Positions 1 to 11,403 of a DNA stretch of 64,000 nt are shown here, one piece after another. Position numbers and translations under genes: made by a program. The stretch comes from Undaria pinnatifida. Its lineage: Eukaryota > Sar > Phaeophyceae > Laminariales > Alariaceae. The DNA lies in contig JABAKD010000009.1 of NCBI GenBank assembly GCA_012845835.1, positions 4,998,904 through 5,062,903 of the forward strand, given 5' to 3'. Position 1 is the first letter of the stretch, and the number at the start of each line of letters is the position of its first letter. The notes below the pieces were generated by a model that was given only the letters and a program-made list of their open reading frames with translations, was not told the DNA's origin and searched no databases.

Positions 1-2975
1 GGACACTAGGAAACGTATTTGTCGACCTTAGTGGACCTAAGAGCCTCCATTCACTGCCACAGATAAACGGTTTATAATGATAGTGAAGGAATGTTTTACC
101 CGGTACTATTGGGTATACATTCTCGAGCGTAATTCCGATGCGGCGGACGCCTCCAAGAAGTTTTTCGCTGATGTGCGTGCGGATGGTGTGCCGTCGGAGG
201 TAGATATAGTATGGTCTGACAACGGTGGAGAATTCGTTTGTAAGAATTTCGTGGACGTATGTAGGCAGTATAGTATTAAGAACAAATTCACGAACGCAAA
301 GAGTCCATAATTTCAAGGCGTTGCCGAGAGAGTCCTCGTATCATCAAAAACGCGGATATTGCCGCTCGCGTCCAAGTCTCCGTCCGCCTTCCACAAGTCG
401 ACCTACCATCACCGGAGACCCTCTGGGCTGAGACTGTGCACTGGCTGGGCGTCCAAAACCCTGAACCTCACTGCATCGGCATTAACCCGGGGCATCAAGT
501 CGCCGCACGAGACATGGTACGGTGCTGCGCTGAGACTGTGCACTAGCTGGGCGTCCAAAACCCTGAACCTCACTGCATCGGCATTAACCCGGGGCATCAA
601 GTCGCCGCACGAGACATGGTACGGCAACGCAGCACCGTAATCACCACACCCGTTTCTTCGTCCGGGGTGTTGCATCAGGAGACGCACGTCAAAGTCGTTC
701 CCCAGGTGTGAGAGTGGCTTCTACCTCGGGCAGGGCATCGACCACGGCCGTTACTCATGGCGGATTCTGACGCGGGCAAACAAGGTCATTGAAATTCAAG
801 ACGTCACCTAGGAGTCACCATTGGATATGGAAGTGTTGCCGGTGAAACTGCAGCAGTCGGCATCGCCGGAATTGGCTGGTGGACCGGAACCGATAGGGAC
901 GTCAGAGCCGGGAGGGATATCGGAGCTGGGGGAGACGCCAGAACCGGGAGGGCTGGAAGGTTTTTCAATTCAGGTTCACCGACTCCATTGCCCCTTTTGG
1001 GCAGGGGAAGCCCCCCATCAGCGTCAAACAACACTTCCGGCGGGGAGTGTAGGCCATGGTGGAGAAGGTGAAAGAGGTACAGTGGCGGGTGAAAATCTGC
1101 CGACCCCCGACGCTACAGCGGCCCAATAAATGTTCATTTGTCGTCGGAGAGCAACCAGACTTCTGCTGACGGCGATATCTCGGCGGAGAACGATACATCG
1201 TCATCGGACGAGAGTCGTGCGGTGCCTGCAATGGTGCGGGCGGCGGAGCGAGCGCTCACTTGAACCTTATATCCTCGGACGAAGAGATGGCGAGGTACTG
1301 GGGCGAACCAGAGCTCAGACGCGAGCGCTCAATCAAGCCGCGACTGCCCTGGTCAGTTTAACGGGCTGGATGAGGGGGGAAAACTAATCCATGGACTGCT
1401 GCCGGTACAGGAGGTTACCTGTAAGCCATGCGAGTTACCGAAATGTCTTCTCCACGACGCAGGGCCGGAGCCAGTGTCGTACCGTGCAGCATGTTCGCCG
1501 CGGTATTCAGACGGGTGGATGGAGGCCATGACGAAGGAGTTCGGCGGGATCGTGGCTGCCGGAAACCTTTCCGGGAATAAACAAAATTCCTGTAGGGCCG
1601 AACATCCTCGCGCCAAATGTCTGTACATGTGGAAGGGTGATTATCATGGTAGCGTTGACAGGCGAATGCCCGTAGAGTGGCTATGCGGTATAGCCAGGTA
1701 GAGTGAGTAGACTACGTTGAGACATTTGCTCCTAGAGCATCTCCTACTTGCAACAGGTTCTTAGCGGCTATGGCATGTAAGCTGGACCGGAGCCTGAGGC
1801 ACTTAGATGTGGACCAGGTGTTCATTCAGTCGGAATCAGACATACGTTTCCACTGGCGTCTGCCACTATGTTGTGGACCAGTATCTGGCAAGGCAATACT
1901 GCTCAACAAGGCCCTTTACGGTCTGAAGTTGAGCGGCCGAGCGTCGCATCAGCTTTGGTTGTACACACTCGTGGAGTGTGGTTCGAGCAATGCATGGCAG
2001 ATCCTTGAGTGTTTCGACTTATGGTTTCTGATGACGTTGTGGCGGTGATGATCTTTCACGTAGACGGCATCATAATTGCAAGTGCTGAGGAGGTGACTGA
2101 AGTCGTAATCAGTGCCTTGAACAGTAGGTTTTCCTCTAAACATCTCGGGGGAGTATAAGGGTACATGGGCAGTGAGTACAAGAGAGACCGAGAGAAAGGT
2201 ACTTTAAAGATCTCGAAAACGCAGTTAATCCGGAGTGTGCTAAAACGTTATGGGCTTTCGAAGTCTAGCACCATCCCCGCTTCTCCTTCCATTGACGTCA
2301 GGCACGAGAATAATGAGGAGACAGTGTTGGATTACGTTGCCTGATATCGTGGAAAGCCTTATTATGCAAATCATGAACCAGACAAGGCCCAATATCGCGA
2401 ACGCGGTTCTGGCAATCGCGCGGTTTTCGCCTGACCCAAACCCTCTTAACTGCGCGCCGGCAGAGGAGATTCCCGAGTATCTAAATGCGACGTGGGACGT
2501 AAGGCTACGTTTTGGGAGAGATTTGGGATATTTGCACTTGGATTTCGATTTGGAGACGTACGTAGATACAGCCTACGCCTACGAGGCAGAGGACAGGCGT
2601 TCCGTTTCTGGTGTAGACATTTGTTGCGGAGGTATGCTAGGGTCTTGGCTCTCTACAACTCCAAGGAGTGCGTCATTCTGTCTACCACGGAGGCGGAACT
2701 CGTGACTTCTATGCTCGAAGGGAATACCGATGTTTCTGATATCCAGCGTAAGGCCGATAAGCATAGGCGTGTACGAGGACAACAAGGGGGCGACAGACCA
2801 GGTGAAAAAGCCTATAAGTTCGTCCAACAGCAACTACATTGATGTGCGGCACCATATCCTCAGTGAGATGTCTTTCAGCGGAGACATCTCAGTGCAGTAT
2901 ATTCGGTCAGATGATCAGCATGCTGATAAGCTGACAAAAGCCCTTGATACCCTCGAATCTCCCAGTTAGTATACA
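1..2975 (+). mobile_element. Ty1/copia retrotransposon remnant, old, cut by window edge
   Basis: Fossil Ty1/copia pol region running left to right. Near 200-230 a reading frame gives WSDNGGEF, the second-Asp block of a copia integrase core. Near 1905-1930 NKALYGLK is the copia reverse-transcriptase signature that precedes the catalytic region. The block at 2730-2969 is a copia RNase H end (YEDNKGA, then ADKLTKALD). The order integrase, RT, RNase H is the copia order. Gag, protease and the 5' LTR would lie left of the window, and no convincing 3' LTR was found. The element is heavily decayed, with well over ten breaks, so it is much older than the copia element at 37-44 kb. Family assignment rests on the motifs and their order. 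Confidence 0.85.
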
Positions 2976-4096
2976 GTACCGGGCGCATGTCAAGTTTCAC
3001 TGACAAATCAGATATTGCGTGAAGCACAAAGAATGGTCTAAGGAAGGGGGGCGGGTTTCTTTTTGGGCATATACCCTTGTTCTGGTGAGGGGTCTGAAGC
3101 CAAACTGCTGGCTTGTCCTCATGTTTGCTGCTGTTGCTGCTGTGGCGTGCTACTCGAGCCGGAACATGGAGAATACACAGAGAGTAGGTATCGGAAATGT
3201 CACCAGTCACCGGCGACGGCGAATGAACGGCAATTGAATGGCGAATGGCGAATGTAGTATTGATTGGTTTCTCTTTTTTTCGATTAGTCCGGGTGCGGCT
3301 ATACTGGCCCCGGAGTTCGACTCCGGGAGTGTAGGTACGATCACCTTGTTTCTGCTTCAAGACATGCCAAGGCATCTTGATACCCTTATTCACGCCCTTT
3401 CGAGGTTCGGGAGGTGTTTAAAAACAGTTCGTTATTTGTTTGTCATGCCCATATTCGCGCATATATCGAGGCCGCTGGGACTAATATTTTCGACACCTCC
3501 CGTTAGATTCAGTAATGGTCAATATATATATAATTACCGTTGCCTTGTTGTGATAGCAGGGCGATTCAACAGGAAACGTTTGGTTTTTCAAGGTTAATGT
3601 AAGAATTAAATGACTTGGCTTTGGACACCCCCCCGCCCCAACCCCCCCTTAGCAAAACGATCAACATGGAAAAAAAAACGCGTGCGATGTGATTGCAGGA
3701 CGATTTAGGAAAAAACTGTGTTATTGCTATACTGTTTTCCTATTTTAGATCATTGTTAATAATTGAAAGAACCCTGTTCGACCCCTCCCCCCTGCCTCTT
3801 GTTTTCTTCTAAAAAGTCGTGTTGCGATCACAGCGCTCTGGTTCGTTTCACATTTTTGCCTTTAATGATGAGAGGCGCACGCTATAATATTCAAATCCAC
3901 TCTCACCCTCGCAAATATCGCAATTTTTTCGCTTCGGCCGGCCTTCCACGGGTTGCGCGGCTTTCACGCCGGTACATTTGGACGTTGTATTTTAGTCATG
4001 AATCTCACAGGCACAGGCCTTTTTGAATAACTCATAATTAACAGTAGTTTGATCGTTTGGGGTTGGGACCAGTCACGTGTTTATTATACATATATA
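2976..4096. other. No gene seen; possible 3' end of the copia remnant
   Basis: Mixed-composition DNA becoming AT-rich after 3400. The stretch just after 2976 could include an unrecognised 3' LTR of the neighbouring copia remnant, but there is no second LTR in the window to compare with. The open frames here are short and carry no motif I recognise. Confidence 0.4.
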
Positions 4097-4636
4097 AATA
4101 CACTCCAGCTGTGAGAATCGAATATGTTGTCGAAACTCATATTTGCAAGCTGTGTGCGATACTCCGATCGCGCGAATTACGGGTTGTGCGTTCTCATTAA
4201 AGCTATAGGTCGGCAACTTCCCTTGCAACTACAGTGTAGCTATCAAGGTCACAGGGTGACGTTAGTCAGTTTGTGCGCGGAAACTATAAACATCGTTTTG
4301 GAGCGGGACAAAATCTGACAGCCGTGGAAGGAAATGCATCCGTTTATCAAGTGAATACTTATATTTAGTCGAATAACCGGTGAAGGGAGGACGGAGTTTT
4401 AAGGGCGTGGGGGGCTGGGTCTGAACAAGAGGGAGCGGGGGGGAAGAAGGGAGGGGGAACGGGCGGGGCAGCTCAGTTTGTGCGTGGAAACAATAAATCT
4501 TTCGAGGGGGTAATCTGACGATTTTGGAAAGAATGCACCTGTTTATTTTGTATATCCTTAAGTCGTACAACCAGTGAGGAGCGGGCGGAGCGTTCGAGGA
4601 TGTGGGGGTGGAGGTGGGGGGGCGGGGGTGGGGGGG

Positions 4637-4670
<34 letters not shown>

Positions 4671-4740
4671 CGGGAGTAGAGGTGGGGGTGGGGGTGGGAG
4701 TTGTAGGCGGGGGGGTGGGCGAGAGGGGGGGGGGGGGGTG
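4097..4740 (+). repeat. Dispersed repeat DR1, copy A (long)
   Basis: Starts with ATACACTCCAGCTGTGAG and continues through CTCATATTTGCAAGCTGTG, GCAACTACAGTGTAGCTATC and GACAAAATCTGACAG. The same ordered blocks recur in six further copies in this window, in both orientations. Within this copy the segment TTTGTGCG..AAC..ATAAA..CTGAC is present twice, about 190 bp apart, so the unit has an internal tandem duplication separated by G-rich DNA. It ends in very G-rich DNA including an uninterrupted run of 33 G at 4638-4670. No coding capacity is seen, so it is probably a non-autonomous element of unknown class. Confidence 0.8.
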
Positions 4741-4830
4741 AATTGCAGCAGTGGCATGGATGGCTCTAGAAAAATATAATGAGGTGATATCAGGTGCTTG
4801 GAAATGTTTAGTACTGTGGCAGATTTCGAT

Positions 4831-5645
4831 GTAAGGCCATTTCTTATACAGTCGGATTTGTCAGCCGGAAACGGCCGTTTCCGACGGAAGCCAATATCGA
4901 GCTTGCCTAAACAGTTGAAAAAAGGCTTTTTCGACTCAACTTATTTCAACTGAGTTTTCCGACTGGGGGATCCAGTCGAAAAACTTGACTTTTTCGACTG
5001 GGTCTGTCAGTCGAAAAACTCAGCCAGAAAAGTTTTACACCCATTTTTTCAACCCATCGCATCGCTCATCCCACCAAAAAACACACACTCACACGCCCAT
5101 ACACCTATACTAGGTACCACACAGCAGTATCATACAACACGGTTGACGTTGCGTTGGCTATCACTGTTGATGCTTCTCGCCGCAAGTCAACGTGGCGCAC
5201 TCCTAGATCCCCTCGCCAGCAGCGTGTATCACACGCAGCAGTAGTGCGCGTTATCGATGCCATTTTGCCGACAACGACTACGCCTGCTGTTGCTTTGGCG
5301 GCTCTCGGCTGAGGCAACTCCACGAACGTAGCTTTGGCGGCTTTCGGCTAAGCCCAACGCCACCAACCCGTTCGGACGAAGGTTCCTCGCACGTGAAGCA
5401 TGCGTTGCTCGCGAAGACCGCGCGAAGCACAGAGCTGCCAACCGATTTTCGAGTGCCACACAGCATTACTCTCTCGCACCAGCCGCCTCTAGGAAGAGCA
5501 CAAAAACTATAAAAACGACTCTACTGACGATGAGAAGGACCAGAAGAATCTAGTCCAAAAACGACCGGTCGAAAAGGGCCGTTTTCGACTGGTCGGAGTC
5601 CCCGTTTTCGACTGGGGGACTCCGACTGTATAAAAATGGCCTTAC
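4831..5645. mobile_element. MITE-like element with terminal inverted repeats
   Basis: The left end GTAAGGCCATTTCTTATACA (4831-4850, continuing GTCGGA) is matched in reverse complement by 5621-5645, apart from a one-base indel. Read as TA-AGGCCATTT...AAATGGCCT-TA, the ends are flanked by a TA dinucleotide, as for elements that duplicate TA or TWA. Both ends are packed with the subterminal motif TTTTCGACTGG and its complement (4935-5015 and 5565-5615). The 815-bp body has no transposase-like frame. Non-autonomous DNA transposons of the PIF/Harbinger or Tc1/mariner type look like this; the superfamily is not determined. It sits between two DR1 copies. Confidence 0.7.
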
Positions 5646-5702
5646 GTTGGGCGTTTGAGCAAGTTGGAGCGGGCAAGAACAAAAAAGAGGAGGGCGTTCG
5701 GC

Positions 5703-5729
5703 GGGGGGGGGGGGGGGGGGGGGGGGGGG
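5703..5729. repeat. Poly(G) tract, 27 G
   Basis: Uninterrupted run of 27 G just upstream of DR1 copy B. Comparable runs lie in or beside other DR1 copies (4638-4670, 59195-59218), and C-rich tracts on this strand lie in the inverted copy near 11460-11500. Confidence 0.9.
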
Positions 5730-5757
5730 TCAAGAGGTTTAGGTCACAGATGATATG

Positions 5758-5930
5758 TAAATACACTCCAGCTGTGAGATCAAAGATTTGGTCGGAACTC
5801 TTCTTTGTAAGCTTTACTGTGATATTGCGATCGCGCGTATTGATCATGTATGTATGTAGGGGCTTGCTATACGCGTGGTGCTAGGTCTAGGCGATCGTGC
5901 GGATTGTGGGGAAGGAGGGGGCGTTGAATA
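5758..5930 (+). repeat. Dispersed repeat DR1, copy B (internally deleted)
   Basis: Begins AATACACTCCAGCTGTGAG like copy A, diverges after GATCGCGCGTATTGATCATG, and carries the block GGGGCTTGCTATACGCG followed by TGGTGCTAGGTCTAGGCGAT. That last block is found in reverse complement at 11406-11450 inside copy E, which shows it belongs to the family and is not flanking DNA. Confidence 0.7.
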
Positions 5931-5941
5931 TTATACAAATT

Positions 5942-6098
5942 AAAATACACTCCAGCGGTGAGATCGAATATATTGCCGAAACTCATCTTTTGCAAGCTGT
6001 GTGTGATATACCGATCGCGCGTATTTCGGGATGTGTGTCCTCATCAAAGATATAGGTCGGCAACTCCCCTTGCAACTACAGTGTAGCTATCAGGGGGT
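5942..6098 (+). repeat. Dispersed repeat DR1, copy C (5' part)
   Basis: Holds the first ~150 bp of the family, from ATACACTCCAGCGGTGAG through CTTGCAACTACAGTGTAGC, then stops. Copies B, C and D are head-to-tail within 500 bp, so part of this cluster is a local tandem array. Confidence 0.8.
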
Positions 6099-6114
6099 TG
6101 TATATTATATAAAT

Positions 6115-6262
6115 TAACATACACTCCAGCTGTGAGATCCAATATTTTGTCGAAACTCATCTTTGCAAGCTGTGTGTGATACTCCGATCGCACGTATTAC
6201 GGGTTGTGTGTCCTCATTAAGGATACAGGTCGGCGACTCCCCCTGCAACGACAGTATATATC
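6115..6262 (+). repeat. Dispersed repeat DR1, copy D (5' part)
   Basis: Same 5' block as copies A and C (ATACACTCCAGCTGTGAG to GGCGACTCCCCCTGCAAC), again truncated after the first ~145 bp. The spacing from copy C start to copy D start is about 175 bp. Confidence 0.8.
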
Positions 6263-6739
6263 ACAGCTGACGCAAATTATGCCTCGGCCAGAAACACATG
6301 AAAAGTGAAATTGGGAGTCTGCTTACAATGTGACAGGTCCATACTGGTGCTTACGTCTCACTACTCGAGTTTGGAAAAACCGACTGCACTGCTTGCCACC
6401 CAAGGAAGACTTCTACGGACATATTACACTTGGCACCTATCACCAGGCATACGCACGTCTATCTTTGTTTTTATTTGTTTTCTTATTATTATTATTTTGT
6501 TTTTGTTTTTGTTTTTGTCTTTGTTTATTTCGTATTCTTTCTTCCAATGTATTTCTGTTGCTGACGTATGTATGTTGTGCCTGTCGTACCCAGTACTAGG
6601 GCATGACATTGCGTTGTCGAATGCATTACGATGCATTATCTCTGTGTCGTAGCTTGTGACCACAGAGCTGATCTTTCTAGGGTGAAGAATCAGTACGGAC
6701 ACTGGGTGTGCTGGATGTCGACGAGTAGAAGAACGGTAT
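6263..6739. other. No gene; T-rich simple sequence
   Basis: Includes a TTTTTG/TTATTA-rich stretch (6465-6530). At 6650-6735 there is a block CTAGGGTGAAGAATCAG.ACGGAC that recurs, diverged, at 10125-10180. No recognisable coding sequence. Confidence 0.5.
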
Positions 6740-8215
6740 AATGTGAAGAACACACACACACGTCAGACGCTAGTCTACGGGACAAAAACAAAGCAAAAAC
6801 AATATGACAAACAAAAGAAAATAATTGAACGGAAATATATGGTAGCGCAAAAGGAAAGGAAATAATACGATATCGTAGAAAGAACAAGGAAAGCACAAAG
6901 AGAGCATACAGAAAGAGGAAGCGAGAAAAAAAAATGGAAATAAAAACGTCATAACCAGCGGACCCTAGGAACTGACTAAAGACGGCATTGGGCTCATCGA
7001 GGGTGTCAAGTGCTTCAATGGCACTGGGTAGAGAACACGACGAGGCGAAGAAGTAAGGGCCGTCTTACGCTAACTTGTGACGGCCATCAGAAGGCCAAAC
7101 AAAACTTCGAGAAGATAATGGCCAGACCCAGACTTGAATCGAACGCCCCGGTCGTGCGTGAAATGTCTATGCAATTTCTACGCGCGCGGCATGCGTATAG
7201 TATATACCACGTACGTTCCTGGGTTAGGGTGTAGGTAGCAGGGAGTATCAACTATCATACAACCACAAGTTTTACATACTAGACTCATACCTATACACGT
7301 TGGTGCCGGTAGTTTACATGATTGACCTTTTCGGCCATCTACGTCGTCAGCATCACCGTCATCTGGTACACATACCGCACAACAACCAGTGTTCGTGCCG
7401 ATGCCTTCTAGGTTTAACATCACTCTCTGTGGTCACACACCTCAATTAAAACGCGCGAAGAAAGTATTTCGCTTTTTCGTTCATTCAAGACGGAACTCCA
7501 AACAAACGACACGTATGTGTGGTGTGTTCACATTAAGCCGGTCGCCCCGGTGGCGTGTCAGGTTATTATCCTCGAGCGTGGTATAGGTCAATTTTGTGAA
7601 TTCGAGCTCCGCCGAGTGCATACTTGTATAAATTCGTTGGGACTTTTTCTTGCGAACAAATTGACGTGCGGAAAGCGCGAGAGCGTGAGTTAGCAACAAT
7701 CGATGAAATATCGACGAGCAGTGGGATTGCTGAACCTTAGATGCGCGATAAAAATTGAAGGCAAGAACCGGGGGGAAGAAGGGACGACACCTGTGACCAC
7801 GGCTTGTCCAAAAGCTGATAAGTAAAAGTGTTTGAAAAAAACAATTAAACCGTTCTGTCTATCCAACGACATCATCAGTACTACTAATGTGAAACAGAGT
7901 AAACCAAACAGTCGCAATTCATCACGGTAAAATATCCGAAGTGCTAGCGTGCAGGGTACGATAACATGATAAAACAAGCCGGCCCATATACATGTAGACA
8001 GGAGAGAATAACGGGAACACAAACAAAAGAAAATAAAAGACAAAAAAACAAAAACAAAAACAATTGCCTTGAAGTGTTGAAGCGTACACACCCAGTGTAC
8101 TACCAGACAGCAGAGTGCAAAATTTTTATAGGTGGGGTTGTGTGAGTGTTTCCTGGTGGTCGGAACTGGAACGGCCGAACGTGCGGCCGTCGATACCATT
8201 ACGCATACGCATATC
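6740..8215. repeat. Tandem duplication DR2, unit 1
   Basis: An A-rich leader (6755-6955) is followed by block Y (about 6965-7531, starting near GACGGCATTGGGCTCAT), then a SINE insertion, then block Z (about 7844-8215, containing AAACAGAGTAAACC and GCCGGCCCATATACATGTA). The same A-rich/Y/Z order recurs in unit 2 at 8216-9870. Y and Z are diverged by roughly 15-20% between units by eye, so the duplication is old. No conserved protein is evident in either unit. Confidence 0.75.
7541..7843 (+). mobile_element. tRNA-derived SINE, copy 1
   Basis: About 303 bp, flanked by a near-perfect 9-bp direct repeat ATTAAGCCG (7532-7540) and ATTAAACCG (7844-7852), which I read as the target-site duplication. 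The head contains GAATTCGAGCTCCG, a diverged B box in a tRNA-like T arm. The body (AAGCGCGAGAGCGTGAG, GAAGAAGGGACGA) is shared with copies at 9097-9484 and 30815-31150. It ends in an A-rich tail (GATAAGTAAAAGTGTTTGAA and following A run). This is the standard layout of tRNA-derived SINEs mobilised by LINEs. Confidence 0.75.
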
Positions 8216-9870
8216 AGACAAAAGCCAACTAGATCAAAGAAACAAAGAAAAGAAAATATTAGAAAGAAAAGGAAAATAAAGAAAAGTATTAAAAGAGAAA
8301 AGAGAAGGAAAATGATGAAGAGACAAGAAAAAAAGCAAGAAAAGCCAAGACAAGAAGAAACGAAAGGATAAGAGAAAAAACGTTATACAATTTTCATTAT
8401 TATCAGACCATATGAACTGACAAAACGACGGCATTGGGCTCATAAAGGGTATCAATTGCATTAATGGCACTGAGGAGACAACACAACAAGGCGAGGAAGT
8501 CAGGGCGGTCTTACGCTAAGTTTTGATGGCCATGAGATGACCCACAGATTTCAAGACGATGATGACCGGACCCAAAACTATATCGTCCGCCCGGTTTTGC
8601 CTAGTGTGCCGTTGGCGACCTCGACAACCCAGTGCAGAGCGGGAAACGGGCTTTAGTGCGGGCTACCGGAGAATACCTCTGGAGCTGCGACAACAACGAT
8701 GGCCTGCGCTCCGTAGGCGGTTTGGTGGCGTTTCCATCCCTTTCTGCACGCGTGACATGTGTAGGGTACATCATGTACGTTTCTAGGATAATGGGGTATT
8801 ACAGGGAGTGAGTACCTGTAGCGTACAACCACGTGCGTTTCATACTACACTCGTATCTATGCACGTGTGTTGGTGTATTTCACATGATTGACCTCTTCAG
8901 CCATCCACATCGTCAGCATCCACCGTCACCTGACGCACATCACCCACAACAACCAGTGTCCGTGCCGATGCCTTCTAGGTCTACGATATCTGTGGTCACA
9001 CACACGTGAATCAAGACGTGCGAAGAAAACATTTGTTTCTTTCGTTCATTCAAGACGGAACTCCAGATAAACCACACGTATGTATGTGTGTTGTGTTTAT
9101 ACTTCGTTTTTGTTTTTTGTTCTTGTTTTTTCGTTTTTACTTCACTCTTCTACTTTCAAGCTTCTGGACAAGCCGTGGTAGCAGGTGTCGTGCCTTCTCT
9201 TCCCTGGTTGGTGCCTTCAATCCTATCGCGCATAGGGTTCAGCATTGCTCGTCGGCTTTCGTAGAGTGTTGCTATCTCACGCTCTCGCGTTTTCCGCAAG
9301 TCAATTTGTGCACAAGCAAAAGTCCCCACAAATTTATACGTGTATGCACTCGGCGAGATTCGAACACACGAAACTGCCCGATTCCAGGCTCGAGTATACC
9401 GTCATACACCACGGGGGCGACGATGTAAAACCCAAAGCCTGTGCTGATTGTTCATCTTAGATACAAATTATGCACTCACATACTGGTGTGTGTTGTGTAA
9501 TGCGTTCACATTAAACCGTTGTTTCTATGTACCCAACCACATCATCAGGACTATTAATCTGAAACAGAGTGAAGAAAACAGTCGCAATTCATCACGGTAC
9601 AACAGCTGAAGTGCTAGCGTGCAGGGTACAAGAACATGATAAAACAAGCCGGCCCATATACATGTAAACAGGAGAGGACAACGGGAACACAAACAAAAGA
9701 AAAAAAAGACATTGATGAACAAAAAATAAACAATCGCCTTGAATACACCCGGTGTACTACCAGGGTGCAATTTTTTTCATTGGTCGGGTTGTGTGAGTGT
9801 TTCCTGGTGGTCGGAACTGGAACGACCGTACGTGCGGCCTTCGATACCCTACGTCGACGCCTGTATTGTC
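8216..9870. repeat. Tandem duplication DR2, unit 2
   Basis: Second copy of the A-rich/Y/Z unit. It has a purine-rich leader 8235-8380 (AAAG/GAAA runs), Y' at about 8415-9085 (GACGGCATTGGGCTCAT), a SINE in reverse orientation, and Z' at about 9505-9870 (AAACAGAGTGAAGAAAACAG, then GCCGGCCCATATACATGTA). A further diverged piece of Z lies near 34190-34300, so Z is part of a dispersed family. Confidence 0.75.
9097..9484 (-). mobile_element. tRNA-derived SINE, copy 2 (inverted)
   Basis: Reverse-complement copy of the SINE at 7541-7843. The T-rich start (9097-9145) is its A-rich tail. GTGTTCGAATCTCGCC on the - strand near 9350-9365 is the B-box region. It is flanked by GTGTGTTGTGT at about 9085-9095 and about 9487-9497, a probable target-site duplication different from that of copy 1. 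The two insertions are therefore independent and postdate the DR2 duplication. Confidence 0.7.
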
Positions 9871-11403
9871 CGCTTGCCCAAGAAAAGCATCCTCGTCGGC
9901 AGCATCGGCGTTGACTGGTTGATGACAAGATGAGAGAGCACTTTGATATGTTTTGAACGCCATCTAACGGCAACTGGTGGAGCTTAAAATCGGTACTGTG
10001 ATGGAGGACTTCGACGTACCACGACGACGGTAAATTGCCTGTGCTTCCTTTGTGCTTCACTTGTTGCGGTGCATTTAGGTGTGCCGAGTTCCTGTTTGGT
10101 ATGCTCTGTGTGACTACAGAGTTTTTATCTCTCTAGGATGAAGAATCAGCACGGACTTTGAGTGTACTGATGTCGTTGGGTAGAAAAAACGGTTTTCCGT
10201 CGAGATATACAGAAGTCAAGCTTTTTCGACAAATATTTAGAGAAAATGGCATTTATTTATGGGGTGCCCCGCTAAGTTGAATGGTTTTCAATCTGATATT
10301 TTACCTCGAACTTTTCTTACCACACGTGCGAACAAACTAAAAGCCGCCCTTGTTTCCTCTTCCTTTGTAGACAAAAGTTCTGGTCTTTTCTTTTTTGGAT
10401 CCATACCTTCGTGGATATTTTGGTCAAACCACTGGCAGCCAAAAATATTTAAATATTATAAGACTAATGTTGAGGTGCTACTGTCAGTAACCATCATGTC
10501 GGTACTTGTCCCTCACAAAGTCCAAGTATTTTTGTTTTTTTTGGAGACGAAAAACGTCGCCAAAAGTCTTTTAGTTCTGAGTGAGTTGAAGACATACGGT
10601 ATACAGATCAATTTGCTAGTACAACGGGCAGTTTTCGATCTGGTAGTTGTCGGCTATCAATGCAGTACGTAGCAAACACAAGCGTGGAAGTAAACTCTTG
10701 GATACATGATACACACAGCAGTTTACAGGCTGATCATATCCAGGTAGGTTCCCGTTACATTTATTTCTTATTCGTAAACGTTGAGAAGGACAACAGTCTT
10801 CGGTATCCCTCTTGGAACCGGTAGCAAGACATTTTATAAGATAAGAGTTGTTGCTGAAATGAGAAGACAGGCTACGTATGGTCATGATCTCGTACCTTAA
10901 GATTCGAGATTTACACAACAAGGCTGTATGTAGAATCTTGTACTTGGGGTGTTTTTCTTCTTGGGGTCATAGTTTGTTTTTTTTTAACGGATACTGAGGG
11001 TGTTTTTGTGTTTGAGCTACGAGCAGCGCATCGCCCGTGCACCCCCCTCACGTGGTCACTCCTCTTTGGTCACCATTGGCAGTCATCTGCAGAGCTAATA
11101 AATCACCAATCAACATATTGGAGTCACCGACCAACAACATCATCTGTCTTCTTTTCTTTTAGAATTTGGAGCTCTCTCTCTGCTCTTCTTACAGGCTCAC
11201 CTAACCGCGGCTTTCTTTTGCCTCAAATCATATATATAGGCTTTCTGTTGCTTAAAAGCCCCACCTAATATCGATATCCACCAGAGTAATAAATACTTCC
11301 ACCCCCTGGATATCGCCTCGTTATCTTTTGAGAGCCGTCCGCGCCGCTGCTGGAATTCCCACCCACCCCCGCCCCCAACGCCTCCTCCTTCCCTACCAAC
11401 CGC
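9871..11403. other. No gene recognised
   Basis: Holds one 137-codon open frame on the + strand (10259-10672) with no recognisable domain and no close neighbour to support it, plus T-rich sequence around 10950-11000. The block at 10125-10180 repeats 6665-6730. I see no RNA gene or element boundary. Confidence 0.4.

Noticed and set aside
4473-4757. Poly-proline frame on the - strand
   Set aside because: Translation of the poly(G)/G-rich tract of DR1, not a gene.
9349-9430. tRNA gene on the - strand
   Set aside because: The T-arm-like GTTCGAATC is real, but the stems do not pair well and the same sequence is the head of a SINE with two other copies.
10259-10672. 137-codon frame on the + strand
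   Set aside because: Hydrophobic but without clear helices, motif or neighbour; likely chance in AT-rich DNA.
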